From assembly GCA_950106755.1 (NCBI GenBank), contig OX467089.1:18643345-18707344 (forward strand): DNA of 64,000 bases, in the 5' to 3' direction. Each line of letters opens with the position of its first letter. Within the stretch, counting starts at the first letter, position 1. Position numbers and translations under genes: made by a program. Of this stretch, positions 30,865 to 42,900 are shown one piece after another. Source of the stretch: Climacium dendroides. Lineage: Eukaryota > Streptophyta > Bryopsida > Hypnales > Climaciaceae. The notes beneath the pieces were generated by a model. The model searched no databases. It had not been told where the DNA came from and was given only the letters and a program-made list of their open reading frames with translations.

Positions 30865-32568
30865 ACAGTCTCCGAGCTGGAGACAGGAGAGAGTTCTTTT
30901 GGCATTTCCTTGTGTACTTTCCTTTAAACTAACTTTTTGTGTATTTTTCCCGAGTATTGGCAAGAGTGCACGGAGTCAGACTAGGAAGGTGAGTACGGAG
31001 GTGTTGGTAGAGTTTCTCCCCTTGATGTATGTTTCCGGTTCTAGGTACATGTGAGTAGGTTATGAAGAGTTAGGAGTGGATTCCAGTGCCTCAGCAGCTA
31101 CAGAAGTTTAGCATTCCGGGTAAGAGATCCGTTGATCAGGCTAGGCGGATAGGGAGGGATTCCTTAGCTGCGCTAGAACTCCTGGGTGGGAAATCCGGTC
31201 GAGTATCCTGACTCTTGTGAGGTCTTGCCACCGTTGTGGGTGAACGGAAGAACTTTCGTGGGTGTTGGAACGGATAGATGCACTTGTAGCCACCAAACTT
31301 CGTACGGAACGGATCAGTGTCAAGGTCGTTGTAGTATGAGAGGATCGTACGGGGGGTCTTTGTGTGACCTGTGATTCGGGTTGCTATCTGGATTACTGTG
31401 AAGGACCAAACCGGATCCGTGTTAGTTAGGGGATCAGCGGATAGGTAAGTGGGTCTTCAGCCACTATAAGTCACGGAAGGAGTGGTGGGCCTACCACTTT
31501 CAAAAGCAAGCAGCGAACCCTCTGATGGTAAAACAGAGGTAAAACTGAACCGGGTACGGAAGGGTGGACCGGATCGGATCCGCCCAGGAGGGTACATAGG
31601 ACCGGAAGTTGCAGGGTCCAGAATTGAGAAGTCAGTCTAGAAACCGGGGAACTAGTGAAACCGGAAGTAGGATACAGTCCGGGCGTAGTTTTCCAGTTGG
31701 TTTTGGATGTTTCGGTCGTCAGAGGTAGAACCGGAAAGGTAGAATTAAGGGGTTAATTGGGTTTATCTCCTTGTTAGAGTTAGCTACTTCACAGGATCTC
31801 GTGGGTTCGATCTTTAGGGTCATTTTGTTATGCTCTAGGGTGATTTTTGTGAGTATAATAGGGAAATTGCTTACTCTGTGCTGCGACAGCCAGTATAGCC
31901 TGAGGGGAGGATTCTATCTCGTGTATGAGGGTGTCTGAGAGTCTGAGAGCAACTTTCGTGTACGGAAGTTTGTAAGACGTAATCCGAATTCCGAATACCT
32001 GAATTCCCCCATAGACGGAGTCAAAGCCCTGGTGTAACACCTAAGAAAGTGCAAGGATGTCCATCTGGTCGATGGGAGACTTAGTGTTGAGATAATGCTA
32101 GAATTTCGTTGTAGTATTTGACCGTCCCTAGTCCCTATGTGACCTGGTCCGGTAAGCCTTCCGGATTTGTGAGGTGACGGAACAGTAGGATATTTTCGGC
32201 TCCCTGAAATTAAGTTAGCATTAGTATTAGAGGTCAAGAGAGAAGGTGAGAGAGAGAGTCAGTGTTTCCGGACACAGTAAATATCCAGACGGTGGATCTG
32301 GCCACTTGTCAATTAAACCCAGGGATCTCGGAAAGGGGCCACTGAATAGGTTCCGAAATTTTCCATAACCTATCCGGTACTAGTAGCCGGACCGGACATC
32401 TAATCCAGATTGCAAAGAAGGGGTGGAAGGAAAAGCTTAGACCTAGTTAGTCTAGATCCGTGAGCCTTGAGTCCTCGTGGAAACGATTTTGGAGCGGTTT
32501 ATTCTAAGTTGGTCTTTAGCAGAAACTAAGGGTTAACTGGAGGAATACTGATCCGACTAATCACTATA

Positions 32569-32603
32569 TAGTTAAAAGATTTTTGGCGCCGCTATCGGGG
32601 ACT
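32569..32603 (+). other. Primer-binding site of element A (tRNA-Asp type)
   Basis: TGGCGCCGCTATCGGGGACT at 32584-32603 resembles the tRNA-Asp-complementary site TGGCGCCGTTGCCGGGGA common in plant gypsy elements such as Athila/Tat, with mismatches in the middle. It starts 15 nt after the inferred LTR end. This site fixes the orientation of A and shows that the gene-bearing unit upstream is an LTR. Confidence 0.7.
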
Positions 32604-33394
32604 CAATAATCACGGAATTATCAGATAACTCTAGATCCGAGCTAGTCACACCGCTGGAGTAGTAGGAGCAGGAGAAGCGATAACTCCTTTCTGTATGAGG
32701 TAAGGGACTAGTGAGAGCGAGAGAGAAAGAGTGACCATCCGGAGTGTTGCAGCTCGGGGAAGACGGAATCAAAGTGCTTCAAGAAGAACTTCAATTGTTC
32801 GCTCTCCTAGCATAGAATAATTAGAAGATAGCATAGTTATACCTAGTCCACCAAAGGACGTTTCAGATCCAGATTTAGCCTTTGTGGGAATGTGATGCCA
32901 CATGCTAGACCCAGAACACTAGCATATGACGGGAAAATTCAAAAATTGTTCCCTTAAAAAGGAAAGTTTTTGAGTTCTCCTAGGAAGTTAGGGAAACTTA
33001 GGAATACTGGATCTCTGGATCCGGAAAAATTTCATTAGGTATAAAAACCTAATTCCGGAACCCTAGAAAGTTCTAGAAATCGGATGACAGTACCGGCCCT
33101 AAAAGCCGGAAACCGGATCCATTCTAGGGTTAGGGTTTTGCCGCCAAAACCTGTCTCGTACATTCATCTGACTGACCGTCCGTCTGGCTAGTATAAGAAG
33201 AGAACTGTAGTCGGCAGAAGACACTAGTACTTCCTCATTTGCCTTACACTTGTATTTTCCGCCTTCCTAGCTTTGTTGAGAATTCCAGTAGACTGAGGGA
33301 CTGTGTGAGTTGCGATCGTGTAGGGGTTACCGGAGTGGAATTTTGTGAGCAAGAGAGGTAGGGAGAGATTGTCTGAGGTCTGTTTGTGAGCACG

Positions 33395-35293
33395 ATGATT
33401 TCTAGGGCAAGCCGGCGCAAGCTGAAGGATCTGCCCGAAGATTCAGACGAGGAACTTCCACCGCTGTCGCCCCGGCCGAAGACGATTCCGATGATGAAGG
33501 TAGTGCTAGAGGTTCCTACCAAGGAGGACCGGCTGGGGCGCCTACGAGAGAGCCTCACCTACATGGGGTGTGAGGGGCTCATGGAGGTTCTTTGGGGCAT
33601 TAGAGAGGAGAGCTTAGTGTTTGATTTGTTTTGTCTGGAAAGCGGTATCTTGGATACCACCCTCTGGGCGAAGCCAGAACTGTGGTTGGTTAACACGTAG
33701 AGAGCCGTGTACAAATTCCTGGAGGCGCCGAACAAGGTCATGGAGAAGAATCAGGAGATTATAGAGGGCGAATTCCGGGCACCGGCCAATCCGAAGGAGG
33801 GTCACCAGGTTTCCGACCTAGTGCATCCGAAGTATCGGGATGTGATAGCATTCCTTAACCCTATCTTCCACCCAACCAAGCTGCGGCGAGTGGTAGCGAA
33901 GGTAGCCTCTGCCATTTTGGGGAGTCTTCAAGGTAAAATGATGATGGATTGGGCAACCATCATCCACGAGTTAATAGGGGACCTTGTGCGTTCCCTTCGG
34001 TCGGGGAAAAAGGGTCAAAGCCCTCTTCCGGCATACCTTTTCCATATGTATGCCCAGCACTCCCTGCTTAAGGCGAATGAGGAGAGTGTCTACCAGGAGC
34101 TAGTTCAGCTCTAGTAGTATGGAGGAGAAGAACCTTCTCCCCGTGACGGACCGGATGATGAGGAGACGGAGGACGAGGAGCCGGCCACTCCTCTAAAGAA
34201 GAGGCAACGGCGGAATAATACTCCACCGATAAAGCCGACAGAAGATCCTCCCACGCCGGAGCCACTAGAGGAAGAAATTCCGGACCGGAAGACGGAAACC
34301 AGACTAGCTCTGGAAGAGGTCCGACCTTCTGCACAAGGGGTTGGGTTGGTGCAACCTCAAGCTAGTCCCGCTCAGGTCGAGGCCGGACCCTCCCGGACCA
34401 GACTTATGGAAGTAGAGGAGGGAGATAGATCCCAAATGCAACTATGGAGGACGCCGTTGGAGGATATCGCGGAAATGGCCCAGTACATTGTATGGTGGGT
34501 GGATGACCTCATGAAGCTTCTCGAGAATTACGAGGAGACTCTCAAGCGGATGTGTTGGAAGATGGCACTGACCGACCGGAACGTCATCTTCCGGAGGACG
34601 GATGTGTTGATGGCGGCGGAGAAGCAAAACGGCCTCCTAATAGAGGAACGGAAGCGGTTAGTGACGAAGTTGGGGGCTTTACGTGTGGAGAACCGGACAT
34701 TGTTGGATCGAGTCTAGGAATCAGAATCCAAGTGCGTTAGATTGGAGAGCAATCTACGTACAGCCTAGGAGACGGCCCGAGTCATAGAAGGGGACCACCG
34801 CCAGCAGATAGCGGCATTGTGCTAAGGTATGGTCCGACTCCGGAACTCCTTGGAAGTACCGGCAGACTGCATCAACAAAGCTCGGTTGTTTGAAGCCAAC
34901 CTCGACGCAGTCGCCAGCTCGAGTCGAGTACACATCATCAAGTATTTGTTGGAGTAGGCGAGACGGATGGACGCCTCCCGGGCCGATATGCGAGAGATGA
35001 TGGAGTATCTGGCTCCCGCTGAGTCAGATTCGGTAACTCTTTCTTCCCCCTCCGCGCAAACTTTGGTGGTTATGGAAGGTAATAATCCGGAACCCATGGT
35101 TACTGAAGTATCACCAGTGGTACCGGCTGATCCGGAACTTTCACCACTACCCGGAAGGCTAGAAGGAGTGGACTGGGGTGCCGTGGTATCCCAAGGAAGT
35201 GAAGATCTCCTTCTAGTGACCCCAACCATTGACCTTATGGATACCTCTCCGGAGACGCATAGTGGTCGGGCGGTACAATCTTCTCCTCGTTAA
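33395..35293 (+). pseudogene. LTR-borne ORF of family A/C, decayed (copy C)
   Basis: Starts MISRASRRKLKDL at 33395 and keeps the blocks ESLTYMGCEGLMEV, WGIREES, ANPKEGHQVSDL, VIAFLNPIFHPTKLR, ASAILGSLQGKMMMDWATIIHELIGDLV and YLFHMYAQHSLL. A coiled-coil part follows (about 34480-34720, ENYEETLKRMCWKMALTDR). In-frame TAG codons at about 33699, 34112, 34716 and 34957 break it. Compared with B and D the RG.PV.WTE block is degraded. A TATA-like GTATAAG lies at 33191. Confidence 0.72.
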
Positions 35294-35852
35294 AAGAAGA
35301 CCCAGAAGGATTCCCGAGAAAGTTCGGAAGTTCGGATAGTCGGGACTCAGAGTGTAGACAGGGACACCAACATCGTGGAGGTCCTGAGATGGGGACCAAG
35401 GGGTCTAAATTTGTTTTCTCCGCGGAGTAACCGGAAGAAGATCAAACTGGATTTGTTGAAGGACCTTGCTCCTCCCACGGATCAGGATCCCAAGGAATAG
35501 TGTGCAGTAGTATAGAATAGCGACAATGCCGGAGTTTGGCCGTCAAAAGCCGGAAAAATAGGATCTAAGATTTACCGGAAATCTAACGGACTAGTAGGAA
35601 TGTTTTATGGGATTTTTAGGATGATGTTAGTTTTAGTATAAGTAGGGTTTTTGATGGCCTTTCTGGTCATTCACATCCGTCCCATAGTTTCAACATTGTA
35701 TCTTTTTGAGCTTAAATCCAAGTGTTTGAAAGTATCCATTTACTTATCTTTTGTATTCGGTACATGTTTGTGGGGTGTGTGGGTCCATTCGTACTTTTTC
35801 GGAGACTGAGAACTTACCTTGAGTAGCAAGAGTCGACTTCGTGAGTGGTTTT

Positions 35853-38800
35853 TGTCGTACGCGCAATTAGCCGTAAGTATCCTTACAACGACAAATGGTT
35901 GCAAGATGACACGAATTATCGTTCCAGGGAACTTCTAGTAAGATATCGATTAAGTTAGAAGTATCCAGATCGTGACTACTCACTTAATCCTCGTTCTTCA
36001 CTCACCCTATCTCGTTCCGGAAACTCAGTACATTCCGGATTCCGTTCCAGATCCGGACATCTCCGGATCTGAGTTCCGTCTCTCTTCCGTCACTGGTTTT
36101 TGTTGCCTCTGTTTTACCCTCAGAGGGTCCGCCCTTGATCTAGAAAGGGGTGGGGACTCACCACTTGTGCAAATTCCTCTCTGTACTCTAAATCTACTAA
36201 ACAACACACCCAAGACAACACAGTTATAGGAGGAGGGAGGAGTATTCTCTCACAGTTTCCGGATTGGCCGTTCCGGAATCAGGTCACACAGAGCAATTTT
36301 CACACCTCTCTTACTACAATGACGGATCAGAACTTATAGACCCAAAAGAATAGAATATCAAGGAAAAGACAATATACCAAGGGGGAAGTTGGCAGACTTT
36401 CCGAAGTAGCGGGAGATCCTTTCCTTTGGCGGTTGCTTAACTCCGCATAGAACCCTCCTGGTTCCGGACTCGCACGGACCTCTACCGTCTATTCCGGATT
36501 GCCGTTCCGGCAATTTAAAAGCATGTTGCACTTACACTCCCTTACTCAGCTTTGCATTCCTTCTCACTAGCTCCACCCCCAGATGATCCGTAGCTCAAGA
36601 TCCGGATTCCTCCTCTCCCTCCCTTCTCTTTCTCCAGTACAAGGATACAAACATACATGCATACACTGAGCCAAAGATTCCATCTAAGCAAAATGCAGCT
36701 AGAAGCACCCTGGCTAACTTAGATTAAAAAAAGGAAATCGTAATACATATGTGAAAGCACTAAGATCGAATGGAGTAGGATGGAATGGCAGACAACTAAC
36801 TTGCCTGCCCTTAAAATACTAACACAAAAACCCAAAGTCAACTCCTAAAAGCCTGAAAAGGAAACCCGAAAATCCAGGCCACCAATCCCTAAACCTCCCG
36901 AAATATCTGGAAAGATTGCTAACTACCGTCCAAGATAACCGGATTTCTTTACTATCTGCCTAAAATTTTGGAAACCGAGTCCATGCTCGGAACCCCATTC
37001 CGGATCCTATACTTCTTCTCCTACCAACCCTAATGTCTTGGCTTCCGTCCTTTCTTTGAACGACTCCCCGCTTGGCTGGTAGGCGTCTCCTTCGTGTTCT
37101 TGGCTGGCGTAGTTTTTGCTGTGGCCCGAGTCTGGATATGGCGCGTTGCTGGAGACGGATCGCTGTCGCCTTCGATTTCGGAAGTGGAGTGGGCACTCTC
37201 CTCGTCAGAATCTTCAATGACTTGAACTTCCTTCTCCTTCTTTGGTGTTGTATCCTCCAATGTTGCGGGTTCGCTTCCTTTCTCCGGCGTGGTCTCTTGC
37301 ATGTGCACAAATCCTTTCGGATTAGTCTGAGCCGGATTGGTCATCCTACCGATCCGGTTGATGAGATCTCCCCTAACCTGTTGTCCCGGAACCTTGAATG
37401 ATCCGGTCATCAAATTCGGCATTGTTTGTGCCTTGGGAACTTCCGGAATTGAGAACTTAGATGGAACCGGAACCATTTTCGCACTAGACTTCGGTTCCGG
37501 TTTCGAGGCTGGCCTCAAATTCAACTCCGTCATCCGTATCTTACTAGCGGAAGGCTCGGCTAGTGTGAGTATCCCCCTCAGGCCCTCCATCCGGGTTGCC
37601 TGATCCGCCACTGGCTTTTCTGGGGTACCTGCGACAAAAGGAAGTTCCGGAAAGGTGGAGAAATCCATCGCATGGTTTGGGTCGATGGCCGCCAGCAACT
37701 TCTGGATCTCCTTGAAAACTCGCTCTATCCTCGCGGTGAAGTCTACGAGGATGGTAACTACCTTGGTTCCGGTAATATGGCCTTCCAATATCATCTTTGA
37801 GTCAAACAAGGCAGCTTTCGTGATGATGTCAACTTTGATGTTGACTGCCCCGGTTAGATTCTTGACCAGCGTGAGAGTCTCCTTCTCTTTCTCCTTTGCA
37901 GCTACCATTTCCCCTTCCGCCCAATTCACCCAGGTCTGGAGTAGGTTCCGTTCCGCCTCCAACTCCTGGATCCGCTCATCCCTCTTCTTCAGATCCTCCG
38001 GCTTGGGCAGTCGCTTGACAGCTTCCACGATTTGATCCGGATCCACCTTCAACACTTCCGCGGTATCTATCACCAAATCTGACAACCCGTCATGAAGTAC
38101 CTTGGCTTCACGTATCCACTCGAGCCCCCCATTGAAAAATGCAGATTCTATTTCCATCTTAGGTCCCTTGCTGGACTCCCCCCTCTCCATTGTCGGTGGC
38201 TTGATTCTCGACCCCGGATCGGTTGACTTCCTCTTCTTGGTCCTCGGATCTGTCAAACGTTCCTCGGGAAGTTCCTCCGGTTTAGACTCGACCAGATCTT
38301 CCGCTTCCTCCCCGGAAAGTCCGTATGACAGGAGCATCTTTCCAGTGTCATACTGAATTATTTTTGCCGCACTCAAAAGTTCCTGTTGATGGTACAAATG
38401 AAACAAATACGTGCTAACTGGACTCGCCTTAGCTCGAGTCACGTGATCCGCTAATTTAGCCACTATCCCGGCTATGACCCTACTCCAGTGCACTATCCGG
38501 TTCTCCATAGCCCCAAAGATAGTATTGGCCACCGTAATGGTAACCCGCGTTGGCTTTTTCGGATATAAGATCGGAATCAGAAACTCTAGGATCTGCCTAT
38601 GTCTCTCGTCCTTACACTCGCTGATAGCAAATCCGTCCTTAGGGTTTGCAGACCCGGTGAACTTCCTAGCTACAAAACGGTCCGTCCTCGATGCTAAACC
38701 GTTCCCACTCTTCCGGAACTGATAGACGTCTGCCCAGATGTCCTCGGTCCACGCGACTGGCCGCCCTCTCAAAGTGAGCTCATACTGATTTGGAACACCG

Positions 38801-39406
38801 TGAAGTAGCTCTTGAATCATCTCCTCACTCTTGAGGTTCCATGGTCGGTGTAGTAAACCGACACATCCTAATCTAGTCAAGTCTTCCTCTAACTGCTTGT
38901 GTAGTTCCGGGCTATCCGGAATGGCCGGAGAGATAACTCGGGCAGATACCGCTATCTTCCGTACTAGTCCAGATGCCATAAGATCTAAGTGAGAACAAAG
39001 GAAAAGTAGTTCTACCTCTGTTGGTAACTCACCACTCTTTCTCTCAACTACTCACACAAATAGTCTCAGGAACACCGACAGAAAAGTGAAGAGGAAACCC
39101 TAGGAAGATGGCTTAAGTACTAAACCGCCTTTCTACGGTCTTAAGGACAACGGCTACAGGTCCGTTGTATCAACGGTATCCTACTTCCGTAGCTACAGGA
39201 CCTATACGGTAGGTTCCTGTGTTCCGGATGAGTCCGGATTCCGAATCCGGATAAGTTCCAGATACGGGTGGTGCCAGAACGCTTATTTCCTAATTCAAGT
39301 TATCTGGTCCAGAAATCACACTCTAACTATAATTTTTTTATTTTTTTTTATTTTTCGCAGCTACTTCTTGCATTATTGATCCGTTTCCGGATTCCGGATT
39401 CCCACA
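35853..39406 (-). mobile_element. Element D: gene-bearing solo LTR, minus orientation
   Basis: Ends are TGTCGTACGC on the left and ATTCCCACA on the right, read as TGTGGGAATCC...GCGTACGACA on the minus strand. It is flanked by GTTTT (35848-35852) and GTTTC (39407-39411), one mismatch. The host sequence on both sides rejoins to match A (GAGTGGTTT then C-GA-TGT-ACTA). It is a third LTR family, sharing the TGTGGGAAT start with C and the same type of internal gene. Confidence 0.8.
37030..38979 (-). CDS. LTR-borne gene of element D, intact (649 aa)
   Basis: One uninterrupted reading frame from MASGLVRKIAV to a basic tail KKGRKPRH. Residues about 30-225 are the domain shared with element B: HRPWNLKSEEMIQELL, LRGRPVAWTEDIW, NPKDGF, LEFLIPILYPKKPTRVTIT, ANTIFGAM, YLFHLYHQQELL. 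Residues about 300-470 are predicted coiled coil by composition (KKRDERIQELEAERNLLQTW). The last 150 residues are Pro/Thr/Ser-rich, then acidic (EDSDEESAHS), then basic, as in a chromatin- or nucleic-acid-associated tail. Domain assignment to a putative plant transposon protein (Transposase_32-like) is by eye. It has no catalytic motif I can point to. Its intactness suggests recent insertion or retained function. Confidence 0.68.
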   Translation of the reverse strand: MASGLVRKIAVSARVISPAIPDSPELHKQLEEDLTRLGCVGLLHRPWNLKSEEMIQELLHGVPNQYELTLRGRPVAWTEDIWADVYQFRKSGNGLASRTDRFVARKFTGSANPKDGFAISECKDERHRQILEFLIPILYPKKPTRVTITVANTIFGAMENRIVHWSRVIAGIVAKLADHVTRAKASPVSTYLFHLYHQQELLSAAKIIQYDTGKMLLSYGLSGEEAEDLVESKPEELPEERLTDPRTKKRKSTDPGSRIKPPTMERGESSKGPKMEIESAFFNGGLEWIREAKVLHDGLSDLVIDTAEVLKVDPDQIVEAVKRLPKPEDLKKRDERIQELEAERNLLQTWVNWAEGEMVAAKEKEKETLTLVKNLTGAVNIKVDIITKAALFDSKMILEGHITGTKVVTILVDFTARIERVFKEIQKLLAAIDPNHAMDFSTFPELPFVAGTPEKPVADQATRMEGLRGILTLAEPSASKIRMTELNLRPASKPEPKSSAKMVPVPSKFSIPEVPKAQTMPNLMTGSFKVPGQQVRGDLINRIGRMTNPAQTNPKGFVHMQETTPEKGSEPATLEDTTPKKEKEVQVIEDSDEESAHSTSEIEGDSDPSPATRHIQTRATAKTTPAKNTKETPTSQAGSRSKKGRKPRH

Positions 39407-39825
39407 GTTTCCGAATGTAACTAACTTAATGGGGAGATCGGCCGAATGGTTCCGGCAGTTGTGTTAGTGTAGTACTACTCGGATGCCGGTATAGCCTGCG
39501 TGTAGGATACGTCCTTAGGTGAAAGGGTATCCAAGAGGCACTAGCAACTTCCATGTACGGGAGTTTTGCAAGACGTGCCCGAATTTCGGATTGCCGGAAT
39601 TCCCCGTAGATAGAGTTAAAAGCCCCAACGCAAGCCTAAGAGAGTACAAGGAGATCCACCCATTTGACAGGAGGCTCAGTGCCCGATTAAGGTTAGAATG
39701 TCGTTGTAGTCCTTGACCGTCCCTACGTGACCTAATCCGGTAAGCTTTCCGGATTTGTGAGGTGACGGAACAGGAGGACACTTTTGGTCTCTGAAGAGTT
39801 AGGTTAGTATTAGTATTAGAGATTG

Positions 39826-39862
39826 AGAGAGAGAGAGATAGAGAGAAAGAGAGAAAGAGAGC
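39826..39862. repeat. GAGA microsatellite in the LTR of C
   Basis: GAGAGAGAGAGATAGAGAGAAAGAGAG. The corresponding position in the LTR of A (about 32235) has a shorter version. It is length-variable between the two copies. Confidence 0.7.
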
Positions 39863-39974
39863 GTGTTTCCGAACACAGTAAGCATCCGGATTGTGGATTT
39901 GGCCACTCGTCACCCAAACCCAGGGATCCCGGAAGGGACAACTGAATGGATTCCGGACTTTTCCGGAATCCACC

Positions 39975-42900
39975 TGTGACAACTCATATTTTTGATATTT
40001 TTTCGTTTACCTTTTTGAGTGGAACGGAAATTAGAAATAGGTATCCGGATCCAGCTAAAAGGAGGGAGATAAATCAAAAATAGTCACAAGAGAACCTTAC
40101 AGAACTAATCCGGTTCTAGGTAGAAACGGACCGGAATGGAATTCCAACCAGATTCTCCTTGACCGGATTGGAGAGAACCGGATGATAAGGACCGGACCGG
40201 ATGTCCGACCTATCATAATGACCAGTCCAGGGCGTCAGGACTATATAAGGCCTGACCCTGCCCATTTTCAGGTCTTTGGTTTTCGCGTGTTGTCGTTTCT
40301 TGTTTTAGCGCCTGATCCTTTCCGTTACGGCGGCGAGGAGTTGAGAGTGTGAGAGTCCGGTAGTGAGTGAGAGGGGTGACAGGTGAGACGGAGAGATCGC
40401 CTTCGGGCGCGAGTGGGTGAGACTTGAGCGCGAGCGGATACGAAACAGCGAGAGGCTGAGAGTCTGAGCGCGCAAGGAGGTTGTTTTGCAGGTGGAGCGG
40501 AAGACCAGAGTGTGAGCGCTCCCTTGTTAGGTCAGAAGAGAGTGAGTCCGGGTAGGGCCGCCCTCATGCCGCGGCTGAACCGGAAGAGACCAGGCTCTAG
40601 CACCCCACCCCCAAGTGAAGTGAAGTTAAGGAAAGTGGTTCCAGTCATGCCGACCAAGGAACCGGAACAGGGAGAACTTAGGGATGACTTAGCATCCATG
40701 GGTTGTCAAGGATTAGCCTTGAAACCTTGGGGTTTCAAGGATGAGAGGATGATTAGGGAGCTCATGGGTGGCATATCGAACGAGTTTGATAACACCCTGA
40801 GAGGGAATCCGGTCCAGTGGACCGAGGATTTGTGGCGAGCCGTCTACGGATTCCGGACGGGAGGACTCGGGCTTACCAACCGGAAGGATGATATCATCCA
40901 GGGCAAGTTCGGAAGTGCCGTGAATCCGAAGGATGGCTATGCGGTAAAGGACTGTATCGATGACCGGGAGTGTCGCCTGTTGCAGTTCCTTGTTCCGATC
41001 TTGCATCCGGAAAAGCCCACCAGGGTGACCATCACCTTGGGTAATACAATCTTCGGAGCGTTGTGCGGAAACCGGAGAGTAGACTGGGGCCGGATCTTCT
41101 TCGATCTAGTGTCCCAACTCACTGCAAGAGTAGGGAAAAGTAGGGCCACCCCACTGTGCCCTTACGTGTACCACCTCTATCAGCAACAAGAACTGTTGAC
41201 GAAAGTGGAGATGAAGGTTTGGAAGGCCCAGGAGCGGACCATGAAGTATGGTGAATCCAAATCCGACCAGAAAGCGAATTCCGGAAACGAAACCGAGGAG
41301 GAGGAAGAAGAAGAAGAGGAAGAGGAGGACCCGCATTTCATCCCCAAGAGGCAGAAGACCACACCAATCCGAAATCGAGGAACGCCTTCGGTTCAACCCC
41401 GGCCGTCCAAGATGGAGGCTCCAACCGAACCAGATGTGCCATCCGGATCGGGAACCAGAGATCCGTTCGACAAATTGGTTGGGATCCTCTGCGGAATCCG
41501 GGCAGATTGGGAAATAAAAAAGCGGACGATTGGGGAGATCGCGCATTAGATTGGAGCGGAACCGGACAGTCAGCTGCCACACCGGGTAGTTGAGAGTATC
41601 ATCAATCCGGATGAGCTCCGGAAAATGAAGGCGGAAAGCAAGCGACAACATAATGAGGTTGACACCTTCAAAGCCGAGGTTTTCACCTTGAACGAGAACG
41701 CCACCGCGACAAGAGAGATGGCGGAGGAGATGATGAAGTTGGCTGCGGAGGTGAAGGACGTGTTCAGAGGACCCGGAGCCGCGATCACCAAGGCGTGCCT
41801 GTTCAAAGAGGAGGTACACAAGGAAAAGAAGATATCCAGAACAAGGGTGGTGCACATCCTCACCGATTTTGAGGAGCAGATGAAGAAGCTCCTGTCCAAG
41901 GCACGGGAGTCAACGGACCAGATCATGGAGAGCAGCCGGAAGCTGACAGAGATTCCGGTTCGGCTTTCTGAACTTTCACTTCCGAACTTGTTTCCGGAAG
42001 AGGCAGCTCAAGAACCAGGGAAGGACAAGACGCCCCAGTCGAGCAAGGCACAGAAGAAGACGCCCACGACCGGACCGCAGCCAGAAATTGATGAAGATCG
42101 CTCGGCTCCACCTTCGGATGGAGAACTGAACCGGAATCTAACTAAGGTGTTCGAATAGTTGGAGAGACCTGCCGAGAGTCCTACCATCGGATCTTGAGTA
42201 TGCGAGGCAGAATAGGCAGTTTTGTAGAAGTAGAAATTAGAAGCAGGAATCGGATTGGTGGAATATAAACCGGAATAGAATCCAGTTAGGATTAGGTAGG
42301 ACCAATTTGTTAGCGCCTTTAGAGGCGGAAATCGTGTATTCACTTTTTGCTTTTGCTTTTTGTATATAAAACAGTCTCTGAGTTGGAGACTGAGAAAGTT
42401 CTTTTGGCATTTCTTTGTGTACTTTCCATTGATCTGGCTTTGCGTGTTTTTCCCGAGTGTTGGCAAGAGTGCACGGAGTTGGAGTAAAAGGGTATGTACT
42501 AGTGTGTTGGCAGAGTTTTCCCTTTGATGTGTCTTTCTGGTTCCAAGTACATGTGAGTAGGTTATGAAGAGTTAGGAGTGGATTCCAGATCCTCAACATC
42601 TGTAGAAGCTTTGCATTCCGGGTGAGAAAGCCGCTGATTAGGCTAGGCGGATAGGGAGGGATTCTTTAGCTGTGCTAGAACTCTTGGGTGGAAAATCCAG
42701 TTGAGTGTCCTGACTCCTGTGAGGTCTTACCACCGTTGTTGGTAAACAGAAGAGCTTGGTAGAGGTTGGAACGAACGAGTGCACTTGTAGTCACCTAACT
42801 TCGTACGGAACGAATTCAGCATCAAGGTCGTTGTAGTATGAGAGAATCGTACGGGGGGTCTTTGTGTGACCTGTGATCCGGATTGCTGTGAAGGACCAAA

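Larger units (their letters stand above)
14914..31888 (+). mobile_element. Element B: gene-bearing solo LTR interrupted by a CACTA element
   Basis: Begins TGTGACAACTCAT and ends GTGCTGCGACA. It is flanked by GCCGG (14909-14913) and GCCAG (31889-31893), one mismatch. The copy of the host sequence in C reads GATGCCGGTATAGCCTG without interruption, confirming the insertion point. Without the CACTA element it is about 3.4 kb, close to E (3403 bp), with the same ends and order. The two ends are not direct repeats of each other and no primer site follows, so it is read as a solo LTR of a long-LTR family rather than a complete element. Confidence 0.82.
10672..32568 (+). repeat. 5' LTR of element A (interrupted by F and B)
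   Basis: Collinear with element C along its whole length: TGTGGGA start, GACGGGAAA block, AACCTAATT...GGAACCCTA, ORF region, the GATGGCCTTTCTGG-type block, GCCGGTATAGCCTG, the gagagaga tract, and ATCACTATA where C ends ATCACTACA. F and B account for the difference in length. A TATA-like AATATAAAA lies near 10995, upstream of the LTR-borne ORF. Confidence 0.78.

Noticed and set aside
14914..31888. Element B as a complete LTR retrotransposon
   Set aside because: Its two ends are not direct repeats and no primer site or pol is present; the solo-LTR reading fits better.
32584..32603. tRNA gene fragment
   Set aside because: Only the 3'-end complement is present, in the position of a primer-binding site; no tRNA arms.
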